This document shows, piece after piece, positions 5,268 to 11,037 of a stretch of DNA of 12,615 nt. Position 1 is the first letter of the stretch; the number at the start of each line of letters is the position of its first letter. The notes under the pieces were generated by a model, which searched no databases, had not been told where the DNA came from, and saw only the letters and a list, made by a program, of their open reading frames with translations. Source of the DNA: Candidatus Falkowiibacteriota bacterium (GTDB lineage: Bacteria; Patescibacteriota; Patescibacteriia; CAIXNZ01); assembly GCA_903920975.1 (NCBI GenBank), contig CAIXNZ010000084.1, forward strand, positions 1 to 12,615. The letters run 5' to 3'. Position numbers and translations under genes: made by a program.

Positions 5268-7478
5268 ATGATAGACATCGAGGCAGTACTCATAATATTA
5301 ATACTTAGCTCAATTTTATTGCTTGGTGCTTTTGTATTTTCTAAAAATAAAAAATCTTTTACAAATAGGAACTTTTTTTATTTGACAATATCAATATCGG
5401 CCTGGGCTCTATTCAATTTTTTAGAAAATGTAAATTTAGGATTTGAATCTAGAAAATTATTTTTAATACTAGATTTTGCCTCTGCATGTGTGATGAGCTA
5501 CTTTTGGCTTATATATTGTGCAAATTTCTTAATTGAATCAATCAATTTAAAAACAAGAAGAATTTTGATTTTGCCACCTTTAATTTTTTTCTTATTATCG
5601 TTTGCGGAGGGGATAATTATTAATAATATAAATATTAAAGAGGGCGCAATTTTTTTCGATCTTGGCCCACTCTTTATTATTTATGGGATATTTATATTCA
5701 CATATTTTGCAGGAGGTATTTATTTTTTAATAAGTAAATATAGAAGATTTCAGGGACTTTATAAATTACAAACTATATATGTTTTACTTGGATTTCTTCT
5801 GGCCGCTCCAATAACTTTTGCCATAAATGTATTATTTTCACAAATTGCAACAGTAAGCATTTCAAGAGTAGGTATTTACGCAATATTTTTTATAGTACTT
5901 TCGGATACTTATGCTATCCTAAAATATCGTTTAATGGATGTTCGTGTAATCATTAGACGATCAGCAGTATTCACGGTAATAGTCCTTATAATAACCGCAT
6001 TGTATGCTATCGTTGCTTACTTAGTAAGTGGTATATTCACAAATTTGTTTGGCATATCCTCCGTCATTCTAAACGGCGTAGTTATGGCCGTTTTGGTTGC
6101 CATTGGCTTTGAACCTTTAAAAACATGGTTGTCATTAGTAACAGATAAATATCTTTTTAAAGCCGAATATAATCCCCAGGAAGTGTTGGCTGAATTTTCT
6201 GAAACATTAACTTCAACTTTGGATTTAAAGACCATAACAAGTTATTTAACAGATAGACTGGGCGAGATATTTAAGGCGAAATTTGTTTCCTTATTTTTAT
6301 TAGACGAAGAAGAAAAACAATATTATAAAGTGCTTGATTATGGCAAGGTCACGGCCGAAATGCCTAAAATTGATAAAAAGTTATTTGATAAGATTTTCAA
6401 ATATTTGCAGAGCATTAATAAAGACAGAGATATTAGTGTCAAGGAAGAGCTTAAGAAAATCAATGAAACTTTACAAAACACAACCCTGAAATTATTGACT
6501 GATACCTTGGATAAATTTGAAGTCAATCTGATTGTTCCGCTTTATCAGAGAGACAAATTGATGGGCATATTATTTTTAGGCGATAAAAAATCAGGCGATG
6601 TTTATTCATTGCAGGATTTGAGGATTTTAGATATTATTTCCAGCCAATCAGCCGTGGCCATGCAAAATGCCCAGCTCTTTGAAGAGCAAAAGCATTCTGC
6701 CGAGCATTTGAAAAAAGAAGTTGACAAAGCCACTAAAGAATTGCAAATCGCCAATATCCAGCTAAAAAAGCTGGACCGCGCCAAGTCAGAATTTATTTCC
6801 ATTGCCTCTCACCAATTGCGCACACCACTGACAGCCATCAAGGGTTATATTTCCATGATGCAACAAGGCGATTTTGGCAAATTTCCTGAAAAATTTACCC
6901 AACCAATGGATCGCGTTTTTAAAAGCACAGACAGAATCATTCACCTGGTTGAGGACTTGTTAAATATCTCCAGATTGGAAAGCGGCAGGATGCAGTATGA
7001 TTTTGAAAAAGTGGATTTGGCTGATTTGGTGCAGGAGGTTTACGACGAATTGGAACAATATGGCAAAAAAAGAGGTTTGGACTTTACTTATCAAAGGCCA
7101 AAAGAAAAATTGCCCCTAATTGAGATAGACAGGAATAAAATCAGGGAAACAATCATGAATTTAATGGATAATGCGGTGAAATATACGGAAAAAGGTTTTG
7201 TCAGAGTTAGTTTGGAAAAATTAGATGGCACGGTGCGTTTCAAAGTTTCTGATTCAGGACGAGGTATCGCTCCAGACGAAATGCCCATGCTTTTCCAGAA
7301 ATTTTCCCGCGCCAGCGGCGTTCAGCTGGTTCATGTGGAAGGCACTGGCTTGGGTCTTTATATTGCCAAAGAAATTTTAAAAAAGCATAAAGGAAAAATT
7401 TGGGCTGAAAGCGAGGGCAAGGGCAAGGGTAGCAGCTTTATCATTGATTTCAAAATTAATAATAAATTGAAGAAATAA
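5268..7478 (+). CDS. orphan membrane sensor histidine kinase (7TM-like, GAF, HisKA, HATPase)
   Basis: A 736-residue sensor kinase. Residues 1-280 hold about nine hydrophobic segments; the first seven resemble the histidine-kinase N-terminal 7TM domain, ending in TYAILKYRLMDVRVIIRR. A GAF-like domain follows (about 305-485), then a short coiled coil (about 490-510). The H-box is FISIASHQLRTPLTAIKG with phospho-acceptor His515. ATP-binding boxes are N (NLMDN, 631-635), G1 (DSGRG, 662-666), F (FQKFSRA) and G2 (GTGLG, 692-696), so it looks active. The in-frame ATG at 5268 is preferred over 5124, because the longer version overlaps the acetyltransferase and a terminator and adds no domain. No response regulator is nearby. 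Ile codon use changes sharply near 6060 (see findings). Confidence 0.92.
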   Translation: MIDIEAVLIILILSSILLLGAFVFSKNKKSFTNRNFFYLTISISAWALFNFLENVNLGFESRKLFLILDFASACVMSYFWLIYCANFLIESINLKTRRILILPPLIFFLLSFAEGIIINNINIKEGAIFFDLGPLFIIYGIFIFTYFAGGIYFLISKYRRFQGLYKLQTIYVLLGFLLAAPITFAINVLFSQIATVSISRVGIYAIFFIVLSDTYAILKYRLMDVRVIIRRSAVFTVIVLIITALYAIVAYLVSGIFTNLFGISSVILNGVVMAVLVAIGFEPLKTWLSLVTDKYLFKAEYNPQEVLAEFSETLTSTLDLKTITSYLTDRLGEIFKAKFVSLFLLDEEEKQYYKVLDYGKVTAEMPKIDKKLFDKIFKYLQSINKDRDISVKEELKKINETLQNTTLKLLTDTLDKFEVNLIVPLYQRDKLMGILFLGDKKSGDVYSLQDLRILDIISSQSAVAMQNAQLFEEQKHSAEHLKKEVDKATKELQIANIQLKKLDRAKSEFISIASHQLRTPLTAIKGYISMMQQGDFGKFPEKFTQPMDRVFKSTDRIIHLVEDLLNISRLESGRMQYDFEKVDLADLVQEVYDELEQYGKKRGLDFTYQRPKEKLPLIEIDRNKIRETIMNLMDNAVKYTEKGFVRVSLEKLDGTVRFKVSDSGRGIAPDEMPMLFQKFSRASGVQLVHVEGTGLGLYIAKEILKKHKGKIWAESEGKGKGSSFIIDFKINNKLKK

Positions 7479-7508
7479 AAAAAGTGATTCCATACGGAGT
7501 CACTTTTT
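7477..7508 (+). terminator. terminator after the histidine kinase
   Basis: The stem AAAAGTGATTCC / GGAGTCACTTTT with an ATAC loop and one G-T pair is followed by T's. It overlaps the kinase stop codon region. Confidence 0.85.
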
Positions 7509-7518
7509 CATTCGAGCA

Positions 7519-7547
7519 TTGACTTAAATAAATATTTCAGCTATAAT
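7519..7547 (+). promoter_or_regulatory. strong promoter for tRNA-Leu
   Basis: TTGACT (7519-7524), a 17 bp spacer and a perfect TATAAT (7542-7547). The start is expected near 7554, about 120 nt before the tRNA, which is long for a tRNA leader. Removing the proposed insertion at 7579-7680 shortens this to about 18 nt. Confidence 0.75.
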
Positions 7548-7571
7548 TTTTTTATCTTTGCCGATATTTGA

Positions 7572-7680
7572 GCCGGGGCCAGATGCAAGTTTATGTAAGA
7601 GCTGTATAAAGTATGTTTTTTGGTTGATATACAAGCATGGATAAAATCATATTTGCACACAGACTTACATCTGGCCGGGG
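7572..7680. mobile_element. putative ~95 bp MITE-like insertion with a 7 bp target duplication at the tRNA-Leu 5' end
   Basis: GCCGGGG occurs at 7572-7578 and again at 7674-7680, where it is the 5' acceptor strand of tRNA-Leu. The 95 bp between starts CCAGATG and ends CATCTG, so with flanks the ends form a 9 bp perfect inverted repeat, GGCCAGATG (7577-7585) / CATCTGGCC (7668-7676). Pairing extends imperfectly inward. An inner hairpin pairs gctgtata (7601-7608) with tatacaagc (7628-7636). No ORF is present. The inverted ends and repeats are read directly; the insertion story is inference. The alternative is a structured tRNA leader or small RNA. Confidence 0.4.
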
Positions 7681-7757
7681 TGGCGGAATTGGTAGACGCA
7701 CTACCTTGAGGTGGTAGCGGTCGCAAGGCCGTAGGAGTTCGAGTCTCCTCTCCGGCA
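7674..7757 (+). tRNA. tRNA-Leu (anticodon GAG)
   Basis: An 84 nt class II tRNA. The acceptor is GCCGGGG / CTCCGGC (one G-T pair) with discriminator A at 7757. The anticodon stem CTACC / GGTAG closes the loop TTGAGGT, anticodon GAG, reading CUC/CUU Leu codons. The long variable arm (cggtcgcaaggccg) and the T-loop TTCGAGT are typical of tRNA-Leu. CCA is not encoded, unlike in the tRNA-Val 360 bp downstream. No terminator follows directly, so it may be co-transcribed with tRNA-Val. Confidence 0.95.
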
Positions 7758-7813
7758 TTGAGGTTTCCGCCAGAGGCGGATCCCGCTCTGCGGGACAAAT
7801 CCTGTCTCCGGCA
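7749..7813. repeat. double mini-hairpin flanked by a 9 bp copy of the tRNA-Leu 3' end
   Basis: TCTCCGGCA ends the tRNA at 7749-7757 and recurs at 7805-7813. Between them are two adjacent perfect hairpins, TCCGCC-aga-GGCGGA (7766-7780) and TCCCGC-tct-GCGGGA (7781-7795), whose loops are complementary. The pair looks like a REP-type element inserted at the tRNA 3' end with a duplicated target, but a simple local duplication is also possible. Confidence 0.6.
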
Positions 7814-7817
7814 ATTA

Positions 7818-7991
7818 GGGCGCTTAGCTCCCCTCAGTTCGGCAGGCTCACTGTAAACTTTAGCCATGCCATGAGTTTATCGAATGGTCGGGACAGGCAG
7901 TTTAGTGAGTGAGTAATTTACGGACGATAACCAGCTTCGCTAAGCGCCGTCCTTAATTGTAAATTGATAATTGCTAATTGAGAATTGTTTA
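7818..7991. repeat. tRNA-Val-derived tandem unit 1 (174 bp)
   Basis: It begins with GGGCGCTTAGCTC (7818-7830), identical to the first 13 nt of tRNA-Val. The middle holds a REP-like stretch (ccctcagttcggcaggctca) and a hairpin gtaaact / agtttat. Near the end GCTAAGCGCC is the inverted copy of the start. The last part is five 7-bp AATTG heptads (7954-7988). From 7923 onward it is identical to the matching part of unit 2, continuing past the unit boundary for 82 bp. No gene is supported in 7758-8120; any open frame here is incidental. Confidence 0.8.
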
Positions 7992-8120
7992 GGGCGCTTA
8001 GCTCCCCTCGACTTGCTCGGGGCAGAGCAGTTTAGCGGGTGAGTATTTACAGACGATAACCAGCTTCGCTAAGCGCCGTCCTTAATTGTAAATTGATAAT
8101 TGCTAATTGAGAATTGTTTA
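7992..8120. repeat. tRNA-Val-derived tandem unit 2 (129 bp)
   Basis: It shares its first 18 bp with unit 1 and its last 69 bp exactly. The start, GGGCGCTTA-GCTC, keeps the tRNA-Val D-stem partner GAGC at 8025-8028, but the D-loop is replaced by a REP-like hairpin, cccctcgacttgctcgggg (8004-8022). Read on the minus strand, the 3' part is GGCGCTTAGC-GA-AGCTGGTTA-TCGT, a compensated copy of the tRNA-Val 5' half. Five heptads follow (8083-8117), and the real tRNA-Val starts directly at 8121. Confidence 0.8.
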
Positions 8121-8197
8121 GGGCGCTTAGCTCAGCTGGTTAGAGCGACTCGTTTACACCGAGTAGGTCGAGGGTTCGACTCCTTCAGCGCCCACCA
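8121..8197 (+). tRNA. tRNA-Val (anticodon TAC)
   Basis: The acceptor GGGCGCT / AGCGCCC, D-arm GCTC / GAGC, anticodon stem ACTCG / CGAGT with loop TTTACAC (anticodon TAC), and T-loop TTCGACT are all canonical. Discriminator A at 8194 is followed by an encoded CCA (8195-8197). It has no clear promoter of its own, because repeats fill the upstream region. It may be transcribed from the tRNA-Leu promoter, with the array processed away, or from within the AT-rich heptads. Confidence 0.96.
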
Positions 8198-8211
8198 AAA
8201 ATATTAAAATT

Positions 8212-8247
8212 AAAAATAGCCCCGCGACACGGAGCTATTTTTTTATT
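8212..8247. terminator. bidirectional terminator between tRNA-Val and ferredoxin
   Basis: The stem AAAATAGCCCCG / CGGAGCTATTTT with one mismatch has A's before it and a run of T's after it. It serves tRNA-Val on the plus strand and the ferredoxin gene on the minus strand. Confidence 0.85.
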
Positions 8248-8253
8248 TAAGGA

Positions 8254-8442
8254 TTATTCTTCAATACTTATACACTGCACTGGGCAAGTATCAACTGCTT
8301 GCTTGATTTTGTCAGCATAGGTGCTGTAATCAGCCATATTTTGCACTTCACTTTTACCGTCAATTACTTTGAAAACTTCTGGGCAAATGCCTTCACAAGT
8401 GCCGCAGCCAATGCAGATTTCTTTATTGACGATTGGTTTCAT
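8254..8442 (-). CDS. small [4Fe-4S] ferredoxin
   Basis: A 62-residue soluble electron carrier. The cluster motif CIGCGTCEGICP supplies Cys10, Cys13 and Cys16. The fourth ligand is expected to be Cys53 in CPVQC near the C-terminus, as in single-cluster bacterial ferredoxins. Cys20 and Cys57 are extra and could be relics of a second cluster or form a disulfide. The acidic composition is typical. No partner oxidoreductase is in the window; the radical SAM enzyme, which needs a one-electron donor, is a conceivable client, but this is inference. No SD sequence precedes the ATG (aaaataag). A long leader, from a promoter at 8521-8548, carries repeats. Confidence 0.93.
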   Translation of the reverse strand: MKPIVNKEICIGCGTCEGICPEVFKVIDGKSEVQNMADYSTYADKIKQAVDTCPVQCISIEE

Positions 8443-8462
8443 CTTATTTTGGTTATTTATTA

Positions 8463-8504
8463 GAATACAGAATCAAGATTAATAAGCTTAATCCTTAATT
8501 CTGA
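8463..8504. repeat. 7-bp-period repeat in the ferredoxin leader
   Basis: Three heptads, GAATACA GAATCAA GATTAAT (8463-8483), are followed by AAGCTTA and then complementary heptads ATCCTTA ATTCTGA. The stretch is an imperfect palindrome around AAGCTT. CTTAATCCTTAATTCT also occurs in the gap at 9423-9552. Confidence 0.6.
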
Positions 8505-8520
8505 TTATTATTATGCCCCA

Positions 8521-8548
8521 ATTATAACATAAAACCTAGGTATCTCAA
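8521..8548 (-). promoter_or_regulatory. promoter for ferredoxin
   Basis: On the minus strand, TTGAGA (8543-8548), a 16 bp spacer and a perfect TATAAT (8521-8526). The start is near 8514, so the ~72 nt leader contains the heptad palindrome. Confidence 0.65.
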
Positions 8549-8554
8549 GCTTTA

Positions 8555-8583
8555 TTGGCAAGCATTGAATTTTTTGATATGAT
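8555..8583 (+). promoter_or_regulatory. promoter for the small membrane protein and methyltransferase
   Basis: TTGGCA (8555-8560), a 17 bp spacer and TATGAT (8578-8583) give a start near 8590. It is divergent from the ferredoxin promoter, with the two -35 boxes 6 bp apart. Confidence 0.7.
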
Positions 8584-8614
8584 GTTAATAGTTAAAGAAT
8601 TATAGGGCATTTTT

Positions 8615-8863
8615 ATGTTTGTCACAATTTTTGGCGTTATAATTTTTATATTCGGAGTGCTTTTTATTCTTTTTACCGAATGGTTTGTCCAGAATTTCGG
8701 CAGAATTGAATGGGCCGAACAGCATCTGGGCGCTGAGGGAGGGACAAGAATTTTTTATAAACTTTTAGGTTTAATATTAATATTTTTTGGCATGCTGATG
8801 ATACTGGGTTTGTTTGGAGGATTAGTAATGTGGATTTTTAGTCCATTAATGCCAAAGCAATAA
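8615..8863 (+). CDS. small membrane protein with two helices
   Basis: An 82-residue protein with two hydrophobic helices (about 2-21 and 47-74) and a central charged loop, WFVQNFGRIEWAEQHLGAEGG, that has an amphipathic look. Both helices are rich in Phe, Ile, Leu and Gly. I do not recognise the family. There is a strong promoter upstream but no SD; the sequence before the ATG is agggcattttt. The methyltransferase starts 10 bp after its stop, so the two are probably co-transcribed. Confidence 0.75.
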   Translation: MFVTIFGVIIFIFGVLFILFTEWFVQNFGRIEWAEQHLGAEGGTRIFYKLLGLILIFFGMLMILGLFGGLVMWIFSPLMPKQ

Positions 8864-8873
8864 TATAAATAAT

Positions 8874-9422
8874 ATGGCTATTTCGGGAGGCGCACAATTT
8901 TTAAACCCCAAAGAAATAATTGAGAAAATTGGCTTAATTGAGGGGATGAAAGTCGCGGATTTTGGCTGTGGCAATCTAGGTTATTTTATTATTCCAGCAG
9001 CTAAGGTTATTGGCAAAACAGGCACGGCTTATGCAGTTGATATATTAAAAACAACCCTGGAATCTGTGAGAAGTCGGGCAAAATTGGATGGTTTGACAAA
9101 TTTAGAGACTGTTTGGGCAAATTTAGAAGATTCGGCTTCTATAAAAATTCCCATAGGCAGTTTGGATGCTGTTTTTTTAAAGAATGTATTATTTCAAAAT
9201 AAAAAGCAAAAAGAAATAATTACCGGAACGGTTAAATTTTTAAAGCCAGGCGGAAAATTGTTGATTGTTGATTGGAAAAAAATCGGTATTCCTTTTGGTC
9301 CGCCAGTAGAGATTCGGGTTGATAAGGAAAGCATTAAGGCTATTGCCAATGTCTTAAATCTAAAATTGCTTGAAGAAACTGAATTTGGTGATTATTTTTG
9401 GGGGTTAATTTACGAAAAATAA
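8874..9422 (+). CDS. class I SAM-dependent methyltransferase
   Basis: A 182-residue Rossmann-fold methyltransferase, probably soluble. Motif I is VADFGCGNLG (27-36), which binds SAM; motif II is YAVDI with acidic Asp56; SLDAVFLKNVLF is the motif IV region; LKPGGKLLIVDW is the post-motif helix and strand. It resembles the UbiE/Methyltransf_11-25 group, but the substrate cannot be deduced. The C-terminus ends in a short hairpin (FGDYFWGLIYEK). There is no SD, and the start lies 10 bp after the small membrane protein, suggesting translational coupling within a two-gene operon. The membrane partner may hint at a lipid or membrane substrate; that is inference. Confidence 0.9.
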   Translation: MAISGGAQFLNPKEIIEKIGLIEGMKVADFGCGNLGYFIIPAAKVIGKTGTAYAVDILKTTLESVRSRAKLDGLTNLETVWANLEDSASIKIPIGSLDAVFLKNVLFQNKKQKEIITGTVKFLKPGGKLLIVDWKKIGIPFGPPVEIRVDKESIKAIANVLNLKLLEETEFGDYFWGLIYEK

Positions 9423-9552
9423 CTATCCAAAGCTCTGTAAGAATTAAGCGAGGTAAGTAAATTAAGAAGCTTAATAAGCTTACTTTACTTAATCCTTAAT
9501 TCTATGTTCTATATTCTAAGTCCTATATTCTTAATTCTTAATTTAAGTTACT
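9423..9552. repeat. AT-rich gap with eight consecutive heptads
   Basis: From 9488 to 9543 there are eight heptads in exact 7-bp register, all beginning CT: CTTAATC, CTTAATT, CTATGTT, CTATATT, CTAAGTC, CTATATT, CTTAATT, CTTAATT. Upstream, attaagaagcttaataagctt is palindromic around AAGCTT. The repeats run to within a few bases of the next ATG, so they must contain the promoter of the 9553 gene if it has one. No gene is seen. Confidence 0.75.
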
Positions 9553-9987
9553 ATGGTATTTTTAGGAATTGATTGGGGGAAGATATTTTCAGTGCCTTTT
9601 TGGCTAAACGTTAATCCGGGTGAACTTTCTGACCAATTTGAAAAATTCTTTTTTGCTGTTTTGATTGTCAATTATGGTTTTTATTTTGTCAGTAAAATTT
9701 GGCAGAAAAAATTAGTTGCCAGCCGGGATTTTATTAAAGCCAGATTTTGTCAGAAAACCGCAAATTTTTGCCTGACCATGGCAGTGTCATTTACTTTTAT
9801 TTTCTTTTTTCGCTATGAAGCCATTCCTTTTTTGGGCGGCAGGTTCTGGGTTTTGTTTTGGGTAATTGGCGCTTTGGCCTGGTTTATATATTTAGTGCGT
9901 TATTATCTGGTGCATGTTACCAGCCAACTGAAAGAACTGGATAAAAAGCAGAAATTTAACAAGTATTTAGTGAAAGTGAAAAAATAA
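9553..9987 (+). CDS. uncharacterised three-helix membrane protein
   Basis: A 144-residue protein with three predicted membrane helices (about 31-50, 70-87 and 97-118) and a basic C-terminal tail ending KKQKFNKYLVKVKK, which probably faces the cytoplasm. The N-terminal 30 residues contain Trp and Phe (IDWGKIFSVPFWLNV) and may lie along the membrane. I do not recognise a named family. No SD precedes the ATG (aagttact, then ATGG). The next gene, yraN, begins 7 bp after its stop, so they form an operon. Confidence 0.78.
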   Translation: MVFLGIDWGKIFSVPFWLNVNPGELSDQFEKFFFAVLIVNYGFYFVSKIWQKKLVASRDFIKARFCQKTANFCLTMAVSFTFIFFFRYEAIPFLGGRFWVLFWVIGALAWFIYLVRYYLVHVTSQLKELDKKQKFNKYLVKVKK

Positions 9988-9994
9988 ATTTTTG

Positions 9995-10354
9995 ATGGAT
10001 ACTAAAATTAAAATAGGAAAATTCGGCCAGGATCTCTCGGCCGAATTTTTGCAAAAAAGAGGCTATAAAATCATCTGCGAGAATTTTTATACCCGTTTGG
10101 GCGAATTAGATTTAATTGCCGAGCAAGATAAGCAAATTATTTTTATAGAAGTAAAAACCCGGCTGGGCCATAATTTTGGCTTTCCCGAAGAGGCCTTGAA
10201 TATGGACAAGGCCAAAAAAATGAAAGAGGCGGCTCTCGAGTATTTGACTAAAAATAACATAAACTCTGATAATTACAGATTTGACTTAGTGGCTGTGGAA
10301 ATTAATAAAAAAGAAAAGAAGGCGCAAATTAGACATTATAAAAATGTAATTTAA
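9995..10354 (+). CDS. yraN: YraN family protein (UPF0102), nuclease-like
   Basis: A 119-residue member of the UPF0102/YraN family, which has a restriction-endonuclease-like fold and is predicted to act on nucleic acid, possibly Holliday-junction or repair substrates; its cellular role is not settled. The signature is intact: an N-terminal KIGKFGQDLSAEFLQKRGYKI, the active-site GELDLIA (Glu37, Asp39) and FIEVKTR (Glu52, Lys54). The ATG at 9995 is chosen over a TTG at 9992, because it matches the usual family length and is the stronger start codon. It follows the membrane protein by 7 bp without an SD and ends at a terminator. Confidence 0.93.
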   Translation: MDTKIKIGKFGQDLSAEFLQKRGYKIICENFYTRLGELDLIAEQDKQIIFIEVKTRLGHNFGFPEEALNMDKAKKMKEAALEYLTKNNINSDNYRFDLVAVEINKKEKKAQIRHYKNVI

Positions 10355-10386
10355 AAACCCCCGTTCCTTGCGGTTCGGGGGCTTTG
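10355..10386. terminator. bidirectional terminator after yraN
   Basis: The stem CCCCCG (10358-10363) / CGGGGG (10376-10381), with inner CC/GG pairing, has an A-run before and T's after. It also lies just past the stop of the convergent gene ending at 10389. Confidence 0.82.
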
Positions 10387-10388
10387 AT

Positions 10389-10907
10389 TTATTCAGGCTT
10401 TTTTTCCGCTGGAGTTTCCGGCGCTTTCAAGCCCATTTTTGTGAGATTGTTTGAGAGCTTGGCCAGGTTGTTAGCAGTGTTTTTTTCATTAATAACTTTG
10501 CTGACTCTGGTAAAGCCAAACGCTACTGCGACCCATTTCGTAAGTTCAATTAGGTCGCTCAAAGAATTGGGAAGAGTGGTGAAGCTACCACTGTCGATTA
10601 TGGTGAAAAAAAGAAGTATAACAGTGGTCAAGATGAAAACCGTCACATACCATTCTCCCTGTATAATGGACAATGGCGGCATTTCATCCTTGGCAGAGGC
10701 GGTTAAGCGATTGTATTCATGTAAGCCTGCGAAAATGACAATGGCCCATTTGTAGAAGGTAGATAACAGGCTAAGTGCGGGAAAGTCCTTGCGGTTAATG
10801 ACTGCGATGCCAAATGAAATCAGAACGATGAGCGTGAAAAAGCTCATCACCAGCTTGAACCAGTTAATCCTTTTATAGTATCCCTTGATTTTCTCCCAGG
10901 TCCACAT
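10389..10907 (-). CDS. uncharacterised four-helix membrane protein
   Basis: A 172-residue membrane protein with hydrophobic segments at about 18-37, 47-62, 86-104 and 117-136. A short basic N-terminus (MWTWEKIKGYYKR) and a hydrophilic C-terminal tail (SNNLTKMGLKAPETPAEKKPE) probably face the cytoplasm. The family is not recognised. The start is fixed by a strong SD (AAAGGAGGAG, complement of the region just after 10910). It has its own promoter, divergent from that of nusA, and a terminator shared with yraN. The strong SD and isolated unit resemble the MFS, radical SAM and acetyltransferase genes. Confidence 0.82.
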   Translation of the reverse strand: MWTWEKIKGYYKRINWFKLVMSFFTLIVLISFGIAVINRKDFPALSLLSTFYKWAIVIFAGLHEYNRLTASAKDEMPPLSIIQGEWYVTVFILTTVILLFFTIIDSGSFTTLPNSLSDLIELTKWVAVAFGFTRVSKVINEKNTANNLAKLSNNLTKMGLKAPETPAEKKPE

Positions 10908-10966
10908 TTTTCTCCTCCTTTGATTTTTTTACTTGTATAATTTTCAAAAAACCCTATTAATACATT

Positions 10967-10995
10967 AACTTAGCAAAAAAGATGGATTTAGTCAA
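10967..10995 (-). promoter_or_regulatory. promoter for the four-helix membrane protein
   Basis: On the minus strand, TTGACT (10990-10995), a 17 bp spacer and TAAGTT (10967-10972). The start is near 10960, leaving a ~50 nt leader. Confidence 0.65.
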
Positions 10996-11000
10996 GGGAT

Positions 11001-11029
11001 TTGACAAAGCCGTATTTATTGGCTAAAAT
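11001..11029 (+). promoter_or_regulatory. promoter for nusA
   Basis: A perfect TTGACA (11001-11006), 17 bp spacer and TAAAAT (11024-11029). Its -35 lies 5 bp from the -35 of the divergent promoter, forming GTCAA-N5-TTGAC. Polymerase could compete for the two sites. The start is near 11036, 145 nt before nusA. Confidence 0.75.
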
Positions 11030-11037
11030 GGTATTAG

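Noticed and set aside
7554..7673. Riboswitch or T-box in the tRNA-Leu leader
   Set aside because: No T-box sequence or known aptamer is recognisable, and the leader precedes a tRNA rather than a coding gene.
7541..7867. 108-aa open frame on the minus strand across tRNA-Leu
   Set aside because: It spans a tRNA gene, a promoter and repeats; its composition is an artefact of these.
7818..8120. CRISPR array
   Set aside because: The repeats are 82 bp or longer, only two units exist, the units differ in length, and no cas gene is present.
9992..9994. TTG start codon for yraN
   Set aside because: An ATG follows immediately in frame and gives the usual family N-terminus.
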